Positions 21,891-21,911 of a DNA stretch of 21,911 bases are shown here, piece by piece. The translations under genes were made by a program, and so were the position numbers. The stretch comes from Candidatus Stahliibacteriota bacterium (GTDB lineage Bacteria; Hydrothermota; Tepidihabitantia; B3-TA06). The stretch lies in NCBI GenBank assembly GCA_030592225.1, contig JAUVJT010000012.1, positions 1 to 21,911 on the forward strand. The letters run 5' to 3'. The notes under the pieces were generated by a model. The model ran no database searches. It was not told the DNA's origin and saw only the letters and a list, made by a program, of their open reading frames with translations. Each line of letters opens with the position of its first letter. Position 1 is the first letter of the stretch.

Positions 21891-21911
21891 GGAGGGTATA
21901 GATATGATGCG
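21891..21911 (+). other. Possible start of the next gene
   Basis: GGAGGG at 21891-21896 lies seven bases before an ATG at 21904, right after the broken DUF559 gene. Only two codons fit in the window, so no product can be named. Confidence 0.25.

Overview
The window looks like a chromosomal segment of an uncultured, probably anaerobic, diderm bacterium with roughly half G+C. A PerR-type regulator beside a desulforedoxin suggests an anaerobe that handles oxygen stress. Three exported parvulin-type chaperones, one of them a lipoprotein, suggest a complex envelope. The style (TldD/TldE, DUF362, polyprenyl synthase fused to a geranylgeranyl-reductase-like enzyme, many small intergenic hairpins) recalls candidate phyla such as WOR-3, but that placement is a guess from gene content.

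Layout: 1-1266 is the 3' part of a FAD-dependent amine-oxidase/protoporphyrinogen-oxidase-like gene. 1267-1604 is a hairpin-rich spacer. An FmdB zinc ribbon gene and a TehB-like methyltransferase follow on the minus strand (1605-2578). 2684-3409 is a decayed insertion element with 16-bp inverted ends. tldD and tldE (3503-6180) form a translationally coupled pair. 6181-6706 is gene-free and repeat-rich. On the minus strand come a secreted or membrane bactofilin-like protein (6707-7798), an MBL-fold hydrolase (7964-8806), a 39-residue desulforedoxin (9272-9391) and a PerR-like regulator (9660-10148), with an unusual hairpin repeat array at 8982-9657. From 10707 to 19058 six tightly packed plus-strand genes look like one operon: lipoprotein PPIase, membrane-anchored PPIase, SurA-like PPIase, GAF-AAA-Fis sigma-54 activator, Yip1 membrane protein, and the reductase/polyprenyl synthase fusion. 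A MITE-like inverted-repeat element (19058-19244) separates this from a DUF362 gene overlapping rmuC. The window ends in a broken DUF559 gene.

Three signals stand out. (1) Several promoters share one geometry (TTGACA/T, 16-bp spacer, TATA-type -10) with the start codon only 5-10 nt after the -10 box and no Shine-Dalgarno, implying leaderless mRNAs for fmdB, the MBL hydrolase, the PPIase operon and nearly so for perR. (2) The spacers hold at least three families of short hairpins whose flanks or loops are conserved while the two stem arms change together, which implies selection on the fold. (3) A single protein joins a geranylgeranyl-reductase-type flavoenzyme to a complete trans-polyprenyl diphosphate synthase, in an operon with envelope foldases.
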